Under the pieces are notes generated by a model that saw only the letters and a program-made list of their open reading frames with translations, was not told where the DNA came from and made no database searches. A stretch of 15,284 nt of DNA from Smittium culicis. Taxonomy: Eukaryota; Kickxellomycota; Harpellomycetes; Harpellales; Legeriomycetaceae. The stretch lies in NCBI GenBank assembly GCA_001970855.1, contig LSSN01000448.1, positions 29,475 through 44,758 of the forward strand, in the 5' to 3' direction. This document shows, piece by piece, positions 11,624 through 15,284 of this stretch. The position numbers and the translations under genes are program-made. Numbering within the stretch: position 1 is the stretch's first letter; each line of letters starts with the position of its first letter.

Positions 11624-12283
11624 TTATTTTGGTCTTGGCTTAGGCTTTTTGCATGGTGGGGGAGGGCTTTTATTGATGTCGTAAGTTGGGCCTTTGAGCT
11701 TGCCAACTTTGTGGTATGTCTGATGGTGCTTGAAAAAGCTTTTCCAGCCATTGAGATTAGCAAGCTCCTCGTCGTTAAGCGAGCGCAAGTCATTTGTGAG
11801 CTGGTCCTCTTGGCTAAGGCAATTTGTAGCAAAAGCGCGGTCGGTCACCCTGCCGCCAAAGATGCTGTAGCTGCCATGCCTGCCGTACCAGTGCGCGCCA
11901 AGACTCACGTCGTAAATAAGCCCATCTATAGACAAATACAGTGGTTTCGCTGCGTCCCTGCCATCATACTCGCGCAGCTCGCTCACCGTCAGCTCGATCT
12001 CCTTGCGCGGAATGTAGTTGCGGTAGTTTGTTAGATTTGACTGGTAACCCCAGAGGAACGAATCGGTGAGGAGGTACGATGCCGACACTGACAGGAGAAA
12101 CAGACTGAACGCTGTCTTGAAAAACATCTTTGCCGATAATACAGCCTTGCTCTGCTGGCTTTGATTTCCTGTAGAGGTTTTTTCTGCCCCATCGGAATAA
12201 GATTTAGTGCCCAAACCAGCGCGCATAGCCTCTGAATCTGCGGATGGTTTTTTGCGATTGCTCAAATTCGATAGTTCCACCAT
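11624..12283 (-). CDS. Membrane-anchored cytochrome b5-like heme-binding protein (MAPR/PGRMC family), 219 aa
   Basis: This is a single exon. A polar Ser/Lys-rich N-terminus (1-50) is followed by one hydrophobic segment (about 53-74, KTAFSLFLLSVSASYLL) and a heme/steroid-binding domain (about 98-197). The domain shows LTVSELREYDG, KPLYLSIDGLIYDVSLG, WYGRHGSYSIFGGR and RAFAT, ending NGWKSFFKHH...KVGKL. Tyr133 and Tyr139 sit at the positions of PGRMC1 Tyr107 and Tyr113, the latter the axial heme ligand. The tail is Pro/Lys-rich. Relatives (PGRMC1, Dap1, neudesin) bind heme and, for Dap1/PGRMC1, support cytochrome P450 enzymes of sterol synthesis, usually at the ER. The TM-plus-YDG layout resembles filamentous-fungal members, so a P450-helper role is plausible but inferred. 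The gene converges with RUVBL1. The ATG at 12283 has G at -3, and no better upstream start is seen. Confidence 0.88.
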   Translation of the reverse strand: MVELSNLSNRKKPSADSEAMRAGLGTKSYSDGAEKTSTGNQSQQSKAVLSAKMFFKTAFSLFLLSVSASYLLTDSFLWGYQSNLTNYRNYIPRKEIELTVSELREYDGRDAAKPLYLSIDGLIYDVSLGAHWYGRHGSYSIFGGRVTDRAFATNCLSQEDQLTNDLRSLNDEELANLNGWKSFFKHHQTYHKVGKLKGPTYDINKSPPPPCKKPKPRPK

Positions 12284-13836
12284 TTCTTAATTGTGTCGTT
12301 AAGTTATTCAAAAAATACAGGTATAAAGGGGACTTTATATTAAACTTTATTTTGACCTTGTTTGCAATACCAAGCAAAGTTGCAAATGAATGAAGTAAGA
12401 ATAAAAGGGTATTGTAGGGACTAAAGATTTTATAATAAAAATTTCATTTACAGGAATTCTATTTGTTTATGCTAAATTTTTTAGAACAGAATTATATGAA
12501 ATTTGTTGTACAATTCAAGAAAAAAAATCACTCGTTTTTCTATAAAAAAATTAAAAAAAATATTTACTATGAACAATACTCGTTTAGATTATAGTAATAA
12601 AAAAAGCCACATTCATTAATACTATTTAAAAACCTAATTGTGTATTTGTAGTAATAACAATGAAGAGATTATTATTATTTTTTTTTCAACAAAATTCTTT
12701 TTACTCAAATTTTATTATGAGACGACTTCTTTTTTTTTTTACTCCCTTTAATGTCGAGTTACTGAATAGTTTGAATTATGGTTTGATCTAAAAAGAATTA
12801 TCTTTAATTATCTTTTTTTAAAGCATGTTGTTTATCCAACGCAACCAAAACAATAAAATACAATTTTGAATCAAACTACTGCCATTAAACCAAGTTCATA
12901 TTTTAAAGTCCACTGTATTTTCAATATAAACTTTTATTATAGCCTTCCAACATTTAATAGATATAAATTAAAAAAGTTATATTATTTAAACATTTCTAAA
13001 TCCATAAATGTTGAAAAAAAAATATCAATCTAATTTCCGCCTTATGTATAGCTTTTTTTAATAATTACTTTATCATTGGTACTGAATATAAGCATATTTA
13101 TAAGGAATCAGACTATCAAATTTTGGGTATAAAAAAAGTTAATTGCTTCGGAATGGGTTAAAAGTTCGAAACATAAAAAAATTGAATGCTTCAAATTGAT
13201 CCAATTTCTGTTCATACATAGGCGGAGGTTTGACTAAAATAAAATTCTTCAAGTGTTTTATCAAAATCTTCGTTAATACGTTTACTATATGAAGTTTGGC
13301 ATCAATTGCGATTTATAATGATAAATTCCCATACACCTAAAACGCCATACTAAGCTTTAAGTTTTTATAACCTTGATTGTATTTGTAAAAATTATAAACG
13401 ATTCATTTTCACTTCAATATTATGCAATGTTTAAAAATAATTGTCAAAAGATTTACTTTTATTAAATTTTGATAGATATAACAGAATGAAATCGGATAAT
13501 GTTGTATAAATGCTGGTTTTTTATATATACTACCTTTCAATAAACTCGCTGATCACTTTATAATATATATCGTATACTCCCAATTAAATAAGATTATATA
13601 AATTAATTATTTAATAAATGAAAAAGATAATATAAACGTTTAATATTTGTGTAAATTGTAATATTCAAGTCTATGTAAGTAAAATAGGACAATTTAGTAA
13701 ATTAAATATTGTCTTGTATCTATTGAAGGTGTATAGTAAATTATAATTATAGTGCATAAAAAAGCATATATGTTTTTTTATTTGAAGTAGTAGCTGCCAC
13801 AGATAAGATTTTAAATTTCGTCAAAAATATTTATAT
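12284..13836. other. Long AT-rich intergenic region
   Basis: No gene is recognised on either strand. It lies between the start of the heme-protein gene and the stop of the channel gene, both on the minus strand, so it should hold the heme-protein promoter (right of 12283) and the channel 3' UTR (left of 13837). It is very AT-rich with many short A- and T-tracts and no ORF worth calling. I see no clear terminal repeats or RNA gene. Confidence 0.6.
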
Positions 13837-15284
13837 TTATGACAGTAAAGCTTTAGGAACCCCATCAGAGCCAACAATATTGATGTTATTGACTTCAGTA
13901 GAGTATGTGAGACCAAGTGCTACAATCTCTGATCTAAGCTTAGAAACAAACTTGTTCCTAGATTTCCAATAGAATCCAATATCCTGCCAATTATTCCTGT
14001 AAGTAACGCCAATAGAGACGTTAAGTAAAGAACATTTTTTCATATCCATGTATCTAATAAAAACTCCTGGTTTATATTCCAGTGGGCAATTATCAACAAA
14101 AGCTGCCATTCTTTTAGTCAAAGTTTCTATTTTTTCAAGAGGAGTATCAAAGTTAATCCCCATCTCATAAAGCTCACGTTGATTGTCTGATCTTCTGAAA
14201 TTAATGATGACTTTATTAGATAGAACATTATTTGGAATTGTGTAATTCTGGCCATTTGGATGCGTAAAAATCGTATTCAGTAAGTTGATCTTTTTAACAA
14301 ATAAATTGTTGTTGTCGATTTTCAAATGGTCGCCTAGAGTGATTTTATTTGAACATAAATATAGTTTTAGTTATTATATAATTTATCTATTTTTCTATGC
14401 GAGAAATATAGATATAATTTTTCTAAGCTTCTAACACTTTCTAAATACAAAAAACCATAATATACTCTGGATAAAAAATCGAAATTATAAAAAAATACTT
14501 ACCGACATCATATGGATGGCTCATAAACAAAAATACGAAACACTCAAACGTATTCTTGCACGAATTTCCAAATATAAAACTCAACGCAAGAATAAGCGTA
14601 GCCAATGGAGCTACGCTTTTAATGATATCCATAGAAAACACCATCGTAGAAATCACAAGGGTGACAGCTATGATCAAAACTACGAAAAATTTGTGAACTT
14701 TTCGAATGATTTTCGACATGTCAACTAGTGATTTAGAGAGAACCTTCTTTTCGAACTGGCAGTTGATGAAGGTTTGTATAAACTCGTCTTTCGAAACATT
14801 CCCGTTTTTGCCGGTATCAAACATATTGAACACTTCAATCCCCTGCTCCTTATCTCGATAGATATCGATGATATCCTGAGGGACAAAGAACTTGACTTTT
14901 CCTCTTTTCGAGGCCAGAATGCTTGAAAAAAGAACTGAGGCTCTTTCTTTGACGTTTTTATATCTACTCTGGTCAATAAATAGCTCGTCGAAATTTATTG
15001 GCATTTTCGGAGTTTCGGGCTTTGCTTTAGAACTCTTACTTTCGTTCACCGAGATCATATAGCTTCCTCTCTTGAAGCACATCGCCTCCAATTCACGTAT
15101 CTTCTCTACTGTTTTCCTTTGTTTTTCTAGTCGATCTTTGTACACTGAATGATTGAAGGACGATGAAAGGCGATTAATAAGGATCCCTTCGAGTAGAAAT
15201 AGGACACTACACATCAGTAGCAATATTAATATTTTGAAAATTATCTGGATATAAGATTGTGGAGAGTTATTTCTATTCACTAAA
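13837..15284 (-). CDS. Mechanosensitive ion channel, MscS-like with EF-hand (Msy-type), 5' partial
   Basis: Two exons are visible on the minus strand: one from the window edge to 14503 and one 14333-13837. They are joined in phase 1 over intron 14502-14334 (GTAAGT...CTCTAG). About 424 codons are present. From the visible N-terminus: a hydrophobic segment (11-36), the fungal-type FNHSVYKDRLEKQRKTV, an EF-hand loop DTGKNGNVSKDE (155-166), a TM helix (198-217), and the MscS pore helix and beta-domain entry (LATLILALSFIFGN, FLFMSHPYDVGD), then NLFVKKINLL and a C-terminal cytoplasmic domain. In fission yeast the Msy1/Msy2 relatives sit in ER membranes and limit calcium rise under hypo-osmotic shock. 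Full members have several more N-terminal TM helices, so the gene continues beyond 15284. The frame is open to the edge, and the in-frame GTG at 15280 is not a credible eukaryotic start. EF-loop position 3 is Gly. Confidence 0.95.
14594..14618. repeat. Perfect 9-bp inverted repeat inside channel exon
   Basis: AAGCGTAGC (14594-14602) and GCTACGCTT (14610-14618) are exact reverse complements separated by seven bases. They lie in the channel coding exon over the SVAPLAT residues at the start of the pore helix. The RNA could form a stable hairpin with a 7-nt loop. Confidence 0.6.

Noticed and set aside
11570..12034. 154-codon plus-strand ORF
   Set aside because: Antisense shadow of the cytochrome b5-like gene, whose heme domain is clear on the minus strand.
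15278..15280. In-frame GTG as the start of the channel protein
   Set aside because: GTG is not a normal eukaryotic start, the frame is open to the window edge, and Msy-type channels have more N-terminal TM helices.

Overview
The window is eukaryotic nuclear DNA. It is AT-rich, most genes are split by short spliceosomal introns (about 54-230 nt), and every recognisable product is a eukaryotic family. The best guess is an early-diverging (non-Dikarya) fungus. The mechanosensitive channel is the EF-hand type typical of fungal ER channels. The window also carries a Tctex-type dynein light chain and homologues of CCDC174 and KIAA0930, which I recall as absent from common yeasts. A gut-fungus-like (Harpellales/Kickxellomycotina) source would fit but is only a guess.

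Layout. 1-3359: no gene recognised; it holds a probable 189-bp TTAA-type MITE, and near 2.5 kb the plus strand switches from G-rich to C/T-rich. 3360-5445 (+): two-exon homologue of the KIAA0930/DUF2045 family. 5787-7624 (-): seven-exon CCDC174 homologue. About 8344-9032 (+): Tctex-type dynein light chain (DYNLT) whose N-terminal exon(s) are uncertain. 9453-11329 (+): four-exon RUVBL1 (Pontin/Rvb1), complete at 456 residues. 11624-12283 (-): single-exon membrane-anchored cytochrome-b5-like heme protein of the MAPR family. 13837-15284 (-): the 3' part of an MscS-like channel with an EF-hand, cut off at its 5' end by the window edge.

These are unrelated housekeeping genes, not an operon or a pathway. 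The DUF2045 and CCDC174 genes converge, CCDC174 and DYNLT diverge, DYNLT and RUVBL1 are in tandem, RUVBL1 and the heme protein converge, and the heme protein and channel genes are in tandem. Reading frame and splice phase agree across every join given for DUF2045, CCDC174, RUVBL1, the DYNLT C-terminal half and the channel. I found no defence system, CRISPR array, rRNA or convincing tRNA. The most notable items are the fungal-looking DUF2045 protein with large disordered insertions, the MITE, the hidden multi-exon genes, and the uncertain start of the dynein light chain.
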